A stretch of 64,000 nucleotides of DNA from Candidatus Manganitrophus noduliformans (GCF_012184425.1 NZ_VTOW01000001.1:930001-994000), one strand, 5' to 3'; shown: positions 1 to 8,420, counted from the first letter of the stretch. Notes: generated by a model from the letters alone, not told the origin. Numbers and translations: made by a program.

Positions 1-383
1 GCAATGATCGCGATCTCCTCGTCGGGATAACCCCGCTCCCGGTACATCGCCCAGATCTCCCGCCGCTCTCCTTCCGGGTCTCTTGCAATCTGCTCCTCCT
101 CTTCCCGGAGAAGGCGCTGAAGGTATTGCTTGTGCGATTTTGAAGAGAGATAGGAGCCGGCGGCCATCGACAGCGATTCGACGACGATGATCACCACTCC
201 GGAAATGACAACCGCCGCCCGGCTCTCCGTCCCTTCCGCGATTCCGGTGAGGGCGCCGAGGGTCGAGATAAGACCGTCCTGGACCCCGAAAACCGCCTCC
301 CGCAACCGCCTCCGGATCAGCCCGGAAATCCGCCGGGGTTCTTTTTCAGCCGGCCGTTTCTTCTTGTTTCGGTCCTTCGTCAT
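1..383 (-). CDS. VIT1/CCC1-family Fe2+/Mn2+ transporter, partial
   Basis: The N-terminal 127 residues of a membrane transporter whose 3' part lies beyond base 1. I read the start at the ATG complementary to 381-383. A basic leader (KKRPAEKEPRRISG) is followed by the family hallmark REAVFGVQDGLISTLGALTG. Next comes a second hydrophobic segment ending in ESLSMAAGSYLSSKS, then an acidic cytosolic stretch (LLREEEEQIARDPEGERREI) that in this family forms the metal-binding domain between helices 2 and 3. VIT1/CCC1 proteins move Fe(II) or Mn(II) out of the cytosol. It is co-directional with the downstream-mapped stress island (the alcohol dehydrogenase stops at 439). Only a 28-bp palindrome separates them, so transcription may be separate. 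Family assignment is firm; the metal is inferred. Confidence 0.85.
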   Translation of the reverse strand, partial: MTKDRNKKKRPAEKEPRRISGLIRRRLREAVFGVQDGLISTLGALTGIAEGTESRAAVVISGVVIIVVESLSMAAGSYLSSKSHKQYLQRLLREEEEQIARDPEGERREIWAMYRERGYPDEEIAII

Positions 384-393
384 CTGCGTCACC

Positions 394-421
394 GCAGGGG
401 CGCCGCATGCGGCGCCCCTGC
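394..421. repeat. 28-bp perfect palindrome
   Basis: A perfect inverted repeat with arms GCAGGGGCGCCGCA and TGCGGCGCCCCTGC, lying between the alcohol dehydrogenase stop and the VIT1/CCC1 start. It would fold into a very stable hairpin in RNA. It resembles the outer ends (AGGGGCGC...GCGCCCCT) of the dispersed palindromes at 1510, 34116 and 54012. It may also act as a terminator, although no T-run follows on either strand. Confidence 0.7.
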
Positions 422-438
422 ACGACGGGTAGGTTTCA

Positions 439-1479
439 TCACGCCGCCAACACGACCTTCAACGTTTTCTCCTTGGCGGCGTTCATGAAGGTATCGTACG
501 CCTTCATCACATCATTCAACGCGAAGCGGTGGGTAATGAACTGCTTCGGCTGCAGTTTTCCTGATTTCACCATCTTGAGGAGCATCGGCGTCGTCTCGGT
601 ATCGACCAGCCGCGTCGTCAGCGTGATGTTGTGGGACCAGAGGGTTTCCAGATGGAGGAGGGCCGGCTTTCCATGAACGCCGATGTTGGCGATGTGGCCG
701 CCGGCGGCGACGATCTTCTGGCAGAGCTCGAAGGTCGCCGGGATGCCGACCGCTTCAACCGCGACATCAACCCCCTTTCCGTTCGTCAACCCCATCACAT
801 TCTCAACCGCCCGGCCGTCGCTGCTGTTGATCGTCTTCGTGGCGCCGAATTTTTTGGAGACGTCGAGGCGGTTGTCGTCGAGGTCGATCATGATGATCTC
901 GGCGGGGGAGTAGAGCTGGGCGGTTGCCAGCACGGCGAGGCCGATCGGTCCCGCCCCGACGATGGCGACGATGTCTCCCGGTTTGACCTTGCCGTTCCGC
1001 ACCCCGCACTCGAAGCCGGTCGGGAGGATGTCGCTCAGCATCGTCAACGCTTCTTCATCGACCCCTTCCGGGATCTTGTAAAGGCTGGTGTCGGCGAAGG
1101 GGATCCGGACATACTCCGCCTGGGTGCCGTCGATCGTGTTCCCCAAAATCCAGCCGCCGCCGTTTTCACAGTGCGAATACATCCCCTTTTTACAATTGGC
1201 GCAGCGGCCGCAGGAGGTGATGCAGGAGATCAGAACCCGGTCGCCGGGCCGGAAGCTCCCGACGGCGTCGCCGGCCTGGTCGATCACGCCGACCCCCTCG
1301 TGTCCGAGGGTCCGACCGTCGGTGACGGTCGGGACGTCCCCCTTGAGAATGTGCAGATCGGTCCCGCAGATCGTTGTCTTGGTGATTTTCACGATCGCAT
1401 CGGTCGGCGCCTGGATCGCGGGCTTCGGTTTTTCTTCCAAGGCCCGTTTGCCGGGGCCGTGATACACAAGTGCTTTCAT
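439..1479 (-). CDS. zinc-dependent alcohol dehydrogenase
   Basis: A 346-residue medium-chain Zn alcohol dehydrogenase. The N-terminal GroES-like domain carries the catalytic zinc ligands (C in TICGTDLH; H-E in TLGHEGVG). It also has the structural-zinc loop with four cysteines in a C-x2-C-x2-C-x7-C-like pattern (SCGRCANCKKGMYSHC). A Rossmann fold with the GAGPIGL dinucleotide motif follows near residue 175. The start was placed at MKALVYHG because AGGAGG sits a few bases upstream; the longer reading frame has no ribosome site. Such enzymes oxidise alcohols or reduce aldehydes with NAD(P). In this island, beside universal stress proteins and OsmC, a role in redox balance under oxygen or energy limitation is likely. 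Substrate unknown. Confidence 0.93.
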   Translation of the reverse strand: MKALVYHGPGKRALEEKPKPAIQAPTDAIVKITKTTICGTDLHILKGDVPTVTDGRTLGHEGVGVIDQAGDAVGSFRPGDRVLISCITSCGRCANCKKGMYSHCENGGGWILGNTIDGTQAEYVRIPFADTSLYKIPEGVDEEALTMLSDILPTGFECGVRNGKVKPGDIVAIVGAGPIGLAVLATAQLYSPAEIIMIDLDDNRLDVSKKFGATKTINSSDGRAVENVMGLTNGKGVDVAVEAVGIPATFELCQKIVAAGGHIANIGVHGKPALLHLETLWSHNITLTTRLVDTETTPMLLKMVKSGKLQPKQFITHRFALNDVMKAYDTFMNAAKEKTLKVVLAA

Positions 1480-1509
1480 GATAGACCTCCTCATCAAGAA
1501 ATCGATTTT

Positions 1510-1585
1510 GTAGGGGCGCACCGATGTGTGCGCCTGGTTTTATATTTGCCGTAACGGAGGGCGGACACGCAGGTCCGCCCCCTAC
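1510..1585. repeat. paired inverted palindromes of the GTAGGGGC family
   Basis: Two imperfect hairpins face each other. The first, at 1510-1534, begins GTAGGGGCGCACC; the second, at 1559-1585, ends TCCGCCCCCTAC. The outer ends form a larger inverted repeat. Composite copies with the same two unit types occur at 34116-34172 and 54012-54097. The element lies in the gap between the remnant ppsA stop and the alcohol dehydrogenase start. Confidence 0.75.
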
Positions 1586-1601
1586 AGGGTTTTCGTTTAT
1601 T

Positions 1602-1782
1602 TCACGCCGCCTCCGCCCGCTCGGCCTCCGGGATCATGACGGTGGTTTTCATCACCGCGTCGGGATTCAGCGAGATGCTGTCGATCCCCTCTTCCACCAG
1701 GAAGCGGGCGAACTCCGGATTCCTCGCGAAGAAAATAGCGGTAGGCCTCGGAGGTGACGGCGAAACCGTTTTCCTTCTCCAT
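1602..1782 (-). pseudogene. ppsA: internally deleted, frameshifted remnant of phosphoenolpyruvate synthase
   Basis: A ribosome site (AAGGAGCGGAGG) precedes ATG and about 20 codons reading GFAVTSEAYRYFL, the classical N-terminal segment of PEP synthase/pyruvate phosphate dikinase. The reading frame then shifts. The next 40 codons read NPEFARFLVEEGIDSISLNP, the extreme C-terminal TIM-barrel motif of the same family, and end at a stop. Roughly 700 residues between the two ends are missing. The sequence therefore looks like a ppsA gene collapsed by one large internal deletion. Intact ppsA genes often sit in similar stress islands, which supports this reading. A functional micro-protein is less likely because the two halves are in different frames. 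Confidence 0.75.
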
Positions 1783-1799
1783 CCTCCGCTCCTTTTCAC

Positions 1800-2207
1800 T
1801 CAACGCATTCCCCTCCGGTCACAATGCCGACCGCGGTGCTCGCCGGGAGCGCACCGGCCCCGAAGGAATCCCTCCTCGCTTGTCTGGAGCGCCCCCTTCA
1901 TGTAACCGACCAGCGCCTCGGCCTGTTTCTCCGTGACCAGACCTCCCGGCATTTCAATCGGAATGTCGGGGTATTTTTTCTCGGCCCCTTGCCGCCCTTT
2001 CAAGATGACCTCTTTGATCGCCTCGGGCTCTCCCTGAGTGATGAAGGGGTTGCCCTTGTGGGGCGGGGCGGTCTGGGTTCCCTGGCCGCCGCCTCCGTGG
2101 CAGGGGGCGCATTTGTCGCCGTAGAGCCGGGCGGCATCGACGGCCCAACCCGCTGGCGCCGCCGTCAGAAAAAGAGCCGTCCACCCAATGAGTAAGCTCC
2201 GTCGCAT
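1800..2207 (-). CDS. secreted monohaem cytochrome c
   Basis: 135 residues with a Sec signal peptide (MRRSLLIGWTALFLTAAPAGWA) and one class I haem motif, CAPCH, soon after the predicted cleavage site. The rest has the short cytochrome c fold, with a likely distal ligand Met in IEMPGGLVTEKQ and the closing helix QAEALVGYMKG. The start at 2207 was chosen because AAGGAG lies upstream; the frame is open further but without a site. After the final helix there is a 20-residue, Arg/Gly-rich tail, which may be read-through into former non-coding sequence. It probably carries single electrons in the periplasm for the adjacent redox genes. Confidence 0.85.
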   Translation of the reverse strand: MRRSLLIGWTALFLTAAPAGWAVDAARLYGDKCAPCHGGGGQGTQTAPPHKGNPFITQGEPEAIKEVILKGRQGAEKKYPDIPIEMPGGLVTEKQAEALVGYMKGALQTSEEGFLRGRCAPGEHRGRHCDRRGMR

Positions 2208-2255
2208 CTGATTTCTCCTTCTCTTGTTCATTCTACTCACCCGAACCGCCGGGTA

Positions 2256-2684
2256 TCAACCCGCTTCCATCAGCCGGACCGCAATCTGCGGAGGGTGCGT
2301 CAGCGAGTTGTGAATGGTGCATCCTTCCACGACCTTTTGAAGCCGGTCTTTCATTGCCGCGGGGAACCCCTTCGGAAGATCGACCCGGGCGCGGATCGTC
2401 CCGACCCGGTGCGGCTGCTCGGCATCATCCCAGGTCGTGTGAACGGCCAGCCCCTCCGTCGGCAGTTTGTGACGTCGGCAGAAGCGGACCGCGAAGTAGC
2501 CGATGCAGGCGCCGAGGGAGGCGATGAACATCTCGACCGGCGTGATTCCCTGATCGTCTCCTCCCTCCTCCTTCGGTTGATCGACGATCAGGCGGTGGCC
2601 GCGGACCTCCACCGCCAGTTGGACGCCGGCGGTCCAGGAGATCGTCATCGATTCTTTTTGGGTTTCTGTTGCGGATGTCGTCAT
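2256..2684 (-). CDS. OsmC/Ohr-family protein
   Basis: 142 residues with the OsmC-like alpha/beta fold. The two conserved cysteines are visible in SLGACIGYFA (mid-protein) and VEGCTIHNSL (near the C-terminus), the peroxidatic and resolving positions of OsmC/Ohr thiol peroxidases. A strong AGGAGG site precedes the ATG. Family members reduce organic hydroperoxides or act in redox stress, and this subgroup (YhfA-like, with GITPVEMFIASLGAC) is often of unknown substrate. It sits in a same-strand series with a universal stress protein 25 bases upstream of it in transcription order. Confidence 0.9.
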   Translation of the reverse strand: MTTSATETQKESMTISWTAGVQLAVEVRGHRLIVDQPKEEGGDDQGITPVEMFIASLGACIGYFAVRFCRRHKLPTEGLAVHTTWDDAEQPHRVGTIRARVDLPKGFPAAMKDRLQKVVEGCTIHNSLTHPPQIAVRLMEAG

Positions 2685-2709
2685 CGCTTCCTCCTGAGTG
2701 AATTGAAGC

Positions 2710-3177
2710 TCATCTCTTCTCCGGACCTTTCTTCTCCCGGACGATGAACACCGGACAGGGGGCCTCGCGGGCGACCCGCTCGGCGACGCTCCCCATCATG
2801 ACGTGCGAGAAGCCTTTTCGTCCGTGCGTCCCCATCACGATCAGGTCGGCATTGATCTCCTTCGCCGTTCGGAGAATCTCGACGGAGGGGGCTCCCTCCT
2901 TAAAAAGCGCTTCGACCGGAAGCCCCTCCTTCCGAATTTCATTCGTCAGAGTATCCAGGTTTTTCAACTCCTCCTGCTTGAAATCCTGAAGCCACTGATA
3001 GACCTCGGGATAGTTTCCGAGGGGGGTCTCCGCCGGGTAAAAGAAGGGGGACTCGAAAACGTGGAGAAGGGTCAGCCGTCCGTTCATCTTTTGGGCGAGC
3101 TGAACGGCATGATCGAGCGCCTCCTTCGAGCAGGCCGAGAAATCGGTCGCCACCAGAAGATGTTCCAGTTTGATCAT
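2710..3177 (-). CDS. universal stress protein (UspA family)
   Basis: 155 residues beginning MIKLEHLLVATDFSACS, with the ATP-binding Usp signature GTHGRKGFSHVMMGSVAERV and the terminal strand CPVFIV. Its ATG overlaps the stop of the P-type ATPase gene (ATGA at 3174-3177), so the two are translationally coupled. An AGGAGG-type site lies upstream of this ATG. The open frame extends much further upstream but only as an out-of-frame shadow of the ATPase. The G-x2-G-x9-G(S/T) motif is intact, so ATP binding is expected. Confidence 0.92.
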   Translation of the reverse strand: MIKLEHLLVATDFSACSKEALDHAVQLAQKMNGRLTLLHVFESPFFYPAETPLGNYPEVYQWLQDFKQEELKNLDTLTNEIRKEGLPVEALFKEGAPSVEILRTAKEINADLIVMGTHGRKGFSHVMMGSVAERVAREAPCPVFIVREKKGPEKR

Positions 3178-5876
3178 TTGTTTCCTCCTCTTGTATGTGC
3201 GCGCAACCATTTCTCTCCCTCCACGGCGAAATAGACCGTCGAGGCGACCCCGACGCAGGCGAGCAACTCGCCCCCCGTCAGCGCCGTCGTCTTGAAGAGT
3301 TCCTGAAGCGGCGGCAGATAGGTGATTGCCAATTGAAGAGAGAGGGTCAGAACGGCGGCCCCCAACAGATGCGGATTGGAGAAGAAGCCGATCCGCCAGA
3401 GGGGGTCGCGCTCCGAGCGGATCGCCAGGACATGGAACATCTGAAAGAGCATCAACGTCAGGAAGGCGATTGTCCGGGCATGCGCGTGATCCCGCGTTTG
3501 GACCGCCCAGGCGAAGAGGGCGACCGTCCCCAGCCCCATCAGCAATCCGACCCAGACGATATGAAGGCCGAGGCCGCCGGCGAAGAGGCTCTCTTCGGGG
3601 GGCCGCGGCGCTCTTCGCATGACGTCCCGTTCGGGGGGCTCCAGGCCGAGGGCGAGGGCGGGGAGGCCGTCGGTGACGAGGTTCGTCCAGAGGATCTGGA
3701 TCGGAAGGAGCGGGAGGGGAAGGGCGAAGAGGATCGCGAAGAGCATGATCAAAATTTCGCCGCTGTTGGTGGAGAGAATATACCGGGTGAACTTCCGGAT
3801 ATTGTCGTAGATGATCCGCCCCTCTTCCACCGCCGAGACGATTGTCGCGAAGTTGTCGTCCAGCAGGACCATCTCGGAGGCTTCCCGGGCCACGTCGGTT
3901 CCGCTCCGGCCCATGGCGACGCCGATATCGGCGGCCCGGAGCGCGGGGGCGTCGTTGACCCCGTCGCCGGTCATCGCGACGATCTCCCCCCGGCGCTTGA
4001 GCGCCTCGACGATCTTCACCTTGTGTTCGGGGGCGACCCGGGCGTAGATCGAGATCTTTCCGACCATCGGCTCCAGCGCTTCGGGGCTGAGGCGGGCCAA
4101 TTCCTCTCCGGTGAGGACCTGCTCGCCGGCCTCCTTCATTCCGATCTGCGCGGCGATTGCCTCGGCGGTGATCCGATGGTCTCCCGTGATCAGGACCGGA
4201 CGAATCCCCGCGGCCCGGCAGCGGTGGACCGCTTCCGCCGCTTCGGGCCGCAGGGGATCGATCATTCCGAAGAGGCCGAGAAAAGTCAGCTCCTCCTCGA
4301 CTCTCCCGAGAGCGGGATCGTCGGTGTCGGGACGGTTTTCCAACCGCCGCATGCCGCACGCCAGCAGACGCAGACCGGCCCCGGCAAGCTCCCGATGCAT
4401 CCGGGCGATCTCCTCCCGGTGATGATCGGTCAGGGGGACTTCTTCTTCGCCTTGGACGATCAAAGACGACCGCCGGAGGAGTTCTTCAAGTCCTCCTTTG
4501 GTGAAGGCCCGGATCTTCCCCTCCCGATCTTGATGGATCGTCGTCATCATTTTGCGGGTGGAGTCGAAGGGGATCTCTCCGATCCGGGTATATTCGCGCT
4601 CAAGCGGCTCTTTCCGGAGGTCCGCCTTGGCGGCGGCGGTGAGAAGGGCCCCCTCCGTCGGATCTCCCAGAACGGTCCACTTGTCATCGCGAAGATCAAG
4701 ATGGGCGTTCGAGCAGAGAACCGCCGCGCGCAAAAGCCGGCGCAGCGGGGGATCGGTCGCGGGGTCGAGCCGATCTTCGTTCCGGTAGAAAGCCCCCTCG
4801 GGGCGGTAGCCGTGACCGGTGACGCGAAGCCGGCGGCCGTCGACGTAAATCGCCTCGACCGACATCACATTCTGCGTCAGCGTTCCGGTCTTGTCGGTGC
4901 AGATCGTCGTGACGCTTCCGAGGGTTTCGACGGCGGGGAGCTTGCGGATGAGGGCGTTGCGCCGGACCATCCGCTGAGCGCCGAGGGCGAGGACGATGGT
5001 GACCATCGCCGGGAGCCCCTCCGGGATGGCGGCGACCGCCAGGCTGATCGCCGTGAGGAGCATCGTCTCGATCGTTTCTCCCCGGAGCAGTCCGGCGACG
5101 AAGATCACCGCCGTTACAATCAATGCCGCAGCGGCGAGCCTTTTCCCCAGGGTGGCGAGCCGGCGCTGCAGCGGCGTTTTCCGATCTTCCACCGTCTGCA
5201 GAAGGGAGGCGATCTTCCCGAGCTCCGTCCGCATGCCGGTTTCGGTCACCACGGCCGAGCCGTGCCCGGTCATGACGGTGGTTCCCATGAAGATCCGGTT
5301 GGTCTGATCTCCCAAAGGGACCTCTTCCCGGTCGATCGGCGGGGATGTTTTCCCCGCCGGCAGCGATTCGCCGGTGAACTGAGACTCATCGACCTTGAGC
5401 TGAGCCGTCTCGATCAGCCGCCCGTCGGCGGGGACTTTCTGTCCCGCCTCTACGGCGACGATGTCTCCGGGAACCAAGTTCCGGGAGGGAATTTGGAGGT
5501 AGGCCCCCTCCCGTCGGACGACGACCTGCGGCTGCTCCAGTTTTTTTAAGGCGGAGAGGGCCCGCTCGGCCCGGTATTCCTGGCTGAAGCCGAGCGCGGC
5601 GTTGAGGATTACGATGACCAGGATCATCGCGGTGTCGGTAAGCTCTCCGATCCACCAGGAGATCGCGGCGGCGGCGAGAAGGATCACGATCATCACGTCG
5701 GTGAATTGCCGGAGGAGGATCGACCAGGGGCTTTTCCCCTCGGTCTCTTTGAGGATGTTCTGACCGTAATCCGACAGTCGCCGCGCGGCCTCGGCGTGAG
5801 AAAGCCCCTCGGGCGCGCTCTCCAGCGCGGTCAGCGTCTGCGCTGCGGTCAATTGATGCCAGGGTTTTTCGTTCAC
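3174..5876 (-). CDS. P2-type cation-transporting ATPase (SERCA/PMCA-like)
   Basis: 900 residues, full length for a P2-type ATPase. Visible in order: N-terminal cation-ATPase domain, actuator motif FTGES, helix 4 with AAIPEGLPAMVTIVLALGAQ, phosphorylation motif DKTGTLT with Asp at about 328, nucleotide-binding domain, hinge TGDGVNDAPAL, and six C-terminal helices with NLVTDGLPALALGLEP. The PEGLP segment and the M6 N-x2-x-D pattern match Ca2+ (or Ca2+/Mn2+) pumps rather than heavy-metal P1B pumps, and no CxxC metal domain is present. It is coupled by 4-bp overlaps to universal stress protein genes on both sides. Export of Ca2+ or Mn2+ under energy stress is the likely role. Confidence 0.93.
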   Translation of the reverse strand: MNEKPWHQLTAAQTLTALESAPEGLSHAEAARRLSDYGQNILKETEGKSPWSILLRQFTDVMIVILLAAAAISWWIGELTDTAMILVIVILNAALGFSQEYRAERALSALKKLEQPQVVVRREGAYLQIPSRNLVPGDIVAVEAGQKVPADGRLIETAQLKVDESQFTGESLPAGKTSPPIDREEVPLGDQTNRIFMGTTVMTGHGSAVVTETGMRTELGKIASLLQTVEDRKTPLQRRLATLGKRLAAAALIVTAVIFVAGLLRGETIETMLLTAISLAVAAIPEGLPAMVTIVLALGAQRMVRRNALIRKLPAVETLGSVTTICTDKTGTLTQNVMSVEAIYVDGRRLRVTGHGYRPEGAFYRNEDRLDPATDPPLRRLLRAAVLCSNAHLDLRDDKWTVLGDPTEGALLTAAAKADLRKEPLEREYTRIGEIPFDSTRKMMTTIHQDREGKIRAFTKGGLEELLRRSSLIVQGEEEVPLTDHHREEIARMHRELAGAGLRLLACGMRRLENRPDTDDPALGRVEEELTFLGLFGMIDPLRPEAAEAVHRCRAAGIRPVLITGDHRITAEAIAAQIGMKEAGEQVLTGEELARLSPEALEPMVGKISIYARVAPEHKVKIVEALKRRGEIVAMTGDGVNDAPALRAADIGVAMGRSGTDVAREASEMVLLDDNFATIVSAVEEGRIIYDNIRKFTRYILSTNSGEILIMLFAILFALPLPLLPIQILWTNLVTDGLPALALGLEPPERDVMRRAPRPPEESLFAGGLGLHIVWVGLLMGLGTVALFAWAVQTRDHAHARTIAFLTLMLFQMFHVLAIRSERDPLWRIGFFSNPHLLGAAVLTLSLQLAITYLPPLQELFKTTALTGGELLACVGVASTVYFAVEGEKWLRAHTRGGNK

Positions 5877-6331
5877 GCCGGTCTCCTCGACTCAGCCAGG
5901 GGAATGGAGAGAACGGCACAGGGGGCGACGCGGACGACCTTTTCGGCGGTGCTGCCGAAGAAAATTTTCTCCAACTCGCCGCTGCCGCCGTAGCGTCCCA
6001 TCACGATGAGGTCGATCTGCTCCTGCCGGGTGGCACGGACGATCTCTTGGAACGGGAGACCGGTGACGATCTTCCGGTCGGCGGGGACGCCGTCCGTCTC
6101 CTTCGCCAGGAATTCCCGGAGGCGACGGCGCGCCGTCGCATGGAGCGATTTCTCGTCGATTTCGTCCGCGGTGAGACCGATCTCACGGGCGACCTCCAGC
6201 GCCCGGCGATCGATGACATGGAGGAGGTGGAGGGTCGCTCCGGAGAAGCGGGCCAGGGAGACGGCGACGCGGTACGCTTCGAGCGAGCAGGGAGAAAAAT
6301 CGATGGGGACAAGGATCTGTTTAAAGGCCAT
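5873..6331 (-). CDS. universal stress protein (UspA family)
   Basis: 152 residues starting MAFKQILVPIDFSPCS. The Usp nucleotide motif is recognisable but altered: IDLIVMGRYGGSGELEKIFFGSTAEKV (G-R-Y-G-G in place of G-T-H-G-R), so nucleotide preference may differ from its neighbours. The ATG at 6331 was chosen over the longer frame because conserved family sequence begins there. Its stop overlaps the start of the ATPase gene (ATGA), indicating translational coupling within one operon. Confidence 0.9.
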   Translation of the reverse strand: MAFKQILVPIDFSPCSLEAYRVAVSLARFSGATLHLLHVIDRRALEVAREIGLTADEIDEKSLHATARRRLREFLAKETDGVPADRKIVTGLPFQEIVRATRQEQIDLIVMGRYGGSGELEKIFFGSTAEKVVRVAPCAVLSIPLAESRRPA

Positions 6332-6484
6332 CCGGATTCCCCCCGTTGCGATGGAGATCATCGATCCACATGTTGCAATTCTCCCGCAACAGGGCCGGGG
6401 GGACAATCCCCCAAAGGGGGTATTTGAGGGAACGTGAGGGGTGAAGCGTCGGGCGTGAGGGGTAAAAGACAGCCGTCTTTTGAC

Positions 6485-6970
6485 TTACCGCTTACGCCTC
6501 GCCGATTTTGAGCCCCCTTTTGCAGCGGTCATCGTCAACACCGGGCAGGGGGCGAGGTGGACGACCCGGTCTGCGACGCTTCCGAGGAGAAAGTGTCCGA
6601 CGCCGGTTCGTCCGCGGGTCCCCATGACGATGAGATCGATCTTCTTTTTGCCGGCCCAGGCGAGGATTTCCTCATAGGGGACCCCGCGGGTGAGATGGGC
6701 TTCGACCGCGGCGCCGCTCTGCTCCAGCTTGGCGCGGGCGTTCTCGAGCAGAGAGGCGGCGATGGTCTTGAGCGCTTCGCCGTGGTTGATGACCGTCATC
6801 GTGTCGGTCACGCTGTAGGGGAACGGCTCGACCACGTGGAGGAGAACGATCTCGGCTTGAAAGCCGTCCGCCAGCATCGCAGCGTAATCGGCGGCTCGCT
6901 CGGAGTGGGGCGAGAAATCGGTGGGGACCAAGATTTTCCGGATCGCTTGCCGTGTGGACGGTTTTTTCAT
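6485..6970 (-). CDS. universal stress protein (UspA family)
   Basis: 161 residues, MKKPSTRQAIRKILVPTDFS, with the intact ATP-binding signature MGTRGRTGVGHFLLGSVADRV and terminal strand CPVLTM. A short basic tail (SKSARRKR) follows the domain. It is the third Usp paralogue in about 4 kb, and it starts 12 bases downstream of the CBS-pair gene's stop. The variety of G-loop variants suggests the three copies sense different states. Confidence 0.92.
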   Translation of the reverse strand: MKKPSTRQAIRKILVPTDFSPHSERAADYAAMLADGFQAEIVLLHVVEPFPYSVTDTMTVINHGEALKTIAASLLENARAKLEQSGAAVEAHLTRGVPYEEILAWAGKKKIDLIVMGTRGRTGVGHFLLGSVADRVVHLAPCPVLTMTAAKGGSKSARRKR

Positions 6971-6982
6971 ATCGGTCCTTTA

Positions 6983-7432
6983 TTAAGAGCGTACACTTTG
7001 GTATCGTTCAATGAGATAGAGACAGTACCGCAGCGCATCGAGCTCGCTGAAGATCCCGACGACATGCTGCTTTGAATCGACGACCGGAACGGCGCCGATC
7101 TTGTGTTCTACCATGAGCCGGACCCCTTCGGCAAGAGGGGTCGTCTTCTCGACGGTATAAAGATGGGTCGCCATGATCTCCGTGACCGGAAGCCGAAGCT
7201 GGCGCCGCTCTTCCTCGCGGTGCTTCGCGGCAATGCTCGCTTTCCCGAGGAGCTGGCGAATATCCCGGTCGGAGACCATCCCGACCACTTTCCCGTGCGA
7301 GACGACCGGCAGATGGCGGATGTCATGCTCGAACATCAGGACCAGCCCCTCTCCGATCGTCTGGTCGGAGCGGATCGTGACCGGATCGGGGGTCATTCGG
7401 TCCTCCATGGTCATCTTCTCTTCTTGTTGCAT
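6983..7432 (-). CDS. CBS-domain pair protein
   Basis: 149 residues made of two tandem CBS motifs. The first runs MTPDPVTIRSDQTIGEG to VVGMVSDRDIRQLL; the second runs IMATHLYTVEKTTPLAEG to VVGIFSELDALRY. CBS pairs (Bateman modules) bind adenine nucleotides and usually report energy charge. There is no catalytic domain, so it should act by binding a partner. GGAGG precedes the ATG. It is flanked by Usp and PAS-GGDEF genes on the same strand. Confidence 0.9.
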   Translation of the reverse strand: MQQEEKMTMEDRMTPDPVTIRSDQTIGEGLVLMFEHDIRHLPVVSHGKVVGMVSDRDIRQLLGKASIAAKHREEERRQLRLPVTEIMATHLYTVEKTTPLAEGVRLMVEHKIGAVPVVDSKQHVVGIFSELDALRYCLYLIERYQSVRS

Positions 7433-7456
7433 GGGTAGTCCTCCCTTTTATGGTTT

Positions 7457-8395
7457 CTATAGACGTTTCCAATGGACCCGATTTTTCCCCGACTGTTTGC
7501 CCTGCGTCAAAAGCTGATCGGCCAAACGGATCAGCCCCTCTCCCTCGTCCGCGTCCCAAGGGTAGCTGGCGACGGCGATCCGGACGGTCAGGTGATTCTC
7601 CGGCTCTTCCGGCGCGTGTGGAAAAATTGAATCTTGGGCCGTAACACGGAGCCGCTCCGCCATGGAGACGGCGGTCTGCTTCTCCGTTTCGAGGAGGAGG
7701 ACCAGGAAAGCCTCGCTGCCGTAGCGGGTGATGAGGTCGGTCTCGCGTGTGTGATTCAGAATCAAGGCCGCCGTCCGGTGGATGACTTCGTCCGCTCGCG
7801 AAGGTCGGTCGAGAGGATCCTCCTCAAGAAAATCGTCGATTGCAATCATCATCAGTGAAAGGGGGCGGCGGTGGCGCTCCGCCCGCTTGATCTCGCGTCG
7901 GAGCTGATGCTCGAAGAAGCGGAAGTGATAAAGGCCGGTCCGCTCATCCAGGATGGCTTCCATCACCCCGGCCTCTTTCATCTCTTTGGTTTGAGTGATC
8001 TCGCGCATTACCCCGATGGCGCACCCGGAGGAAGCGGCGGCGGGATGAACAGGCAGGGAGCCGTAATGGGTCGAAACAAGGATCGCCTCTCCTTGCTTGG
8101 TCCGTATCTTGAGAGAGGCCTGCAGGGCCGATGCGGGGTGGGCGAGGGTCGATTGGCCGGGGCAGGTCGATTCACAGATCGCCCCCCCTTCTTGGCGGCG
8201 GCATCCGAAAAGAAGAAGGCATTGTTGTTTGCCGACCACCTCTTCCCGGTTCCAGCCGGTCATCACCTCCATCGCCAGGTTCATCGCCTGGATGACCCCC
8301 TTCGCATCGACGAGGAAGAGGCCGTCGGGACAGAACTCGAAGATCTCCCGGAAGAGTTCGTCGCCACGATGCATCACGTTGAACACCCTTTCCAT
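7457..8395 (-). CDS. PAS sensor with degenerate GGDEF domain
   Basis: About 312 residues. The PAS domain (EIFEFCPDGLFLVDAKGVIQ to GVMREITQTKEMKEAG) contains a Cys-rich loop (CLLLFGCRR...CESTCPGQ), which could hold a metal or report redox state. The GGDEF domain begins DERTGLYHFRFFEHQL, but the active-site loop reads RYGSEAFLVLL instead of GG(D/E)EF. Catalysis of c-di-GMP synthesis is therefore doubtful and a receptor role is plausible. I chose the ATG at 8395, which has GGAGG seven bases upstream and avoids overlap with the next gene; a start at 8440 is also open. Confidence 0.82.
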   Translation of the reverse strand: MERVFNVMHRGDELFREIFEFCPDGLFLVDAKGVIQAMNLAMEVMTGWNREEVVGKQQCLLLFGCRRQEGGAICESTCPGQSTLAHPASALQASLKIRTKQGEAILVSTHYGSLPVHPAAASSGCAIGVMREITQTKEMKEAGVMEAILDERTGLYHFRFFEHQLRREIKRAERHRRPLSLMMIAIDDFLEEDPLDRPSRADEVIHRTAALILNHTRETDLITRYGSEAFLVLLLETEKQTAVSMAERLRVTAQDSIFPHAPEEPENHLTVRIAVASYPWDADEGEGLIRLADQLLTQGKQSGKNRVHWKRL

Positions 8396-8420
8396 CCGTT
8401 CCCTCCGGTCGATCGGCTCC

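Noticed and set aside
2710-4359. One 549-codon frame that would fuse an Arg-rich domain to the universal stress protein
   Set aside because: The N-terminal 394 codons are out-of-frame ATPase sequence; the Usp has its own ATG and ribosome site at 3177.
3195-5549. 784-codon plus-strand open frame
   Set aside because: It is the antisense of the P-type ATPase gene; composition is Gly/Asp/Arg-rich with no motif, and high GC keeps the frame open.
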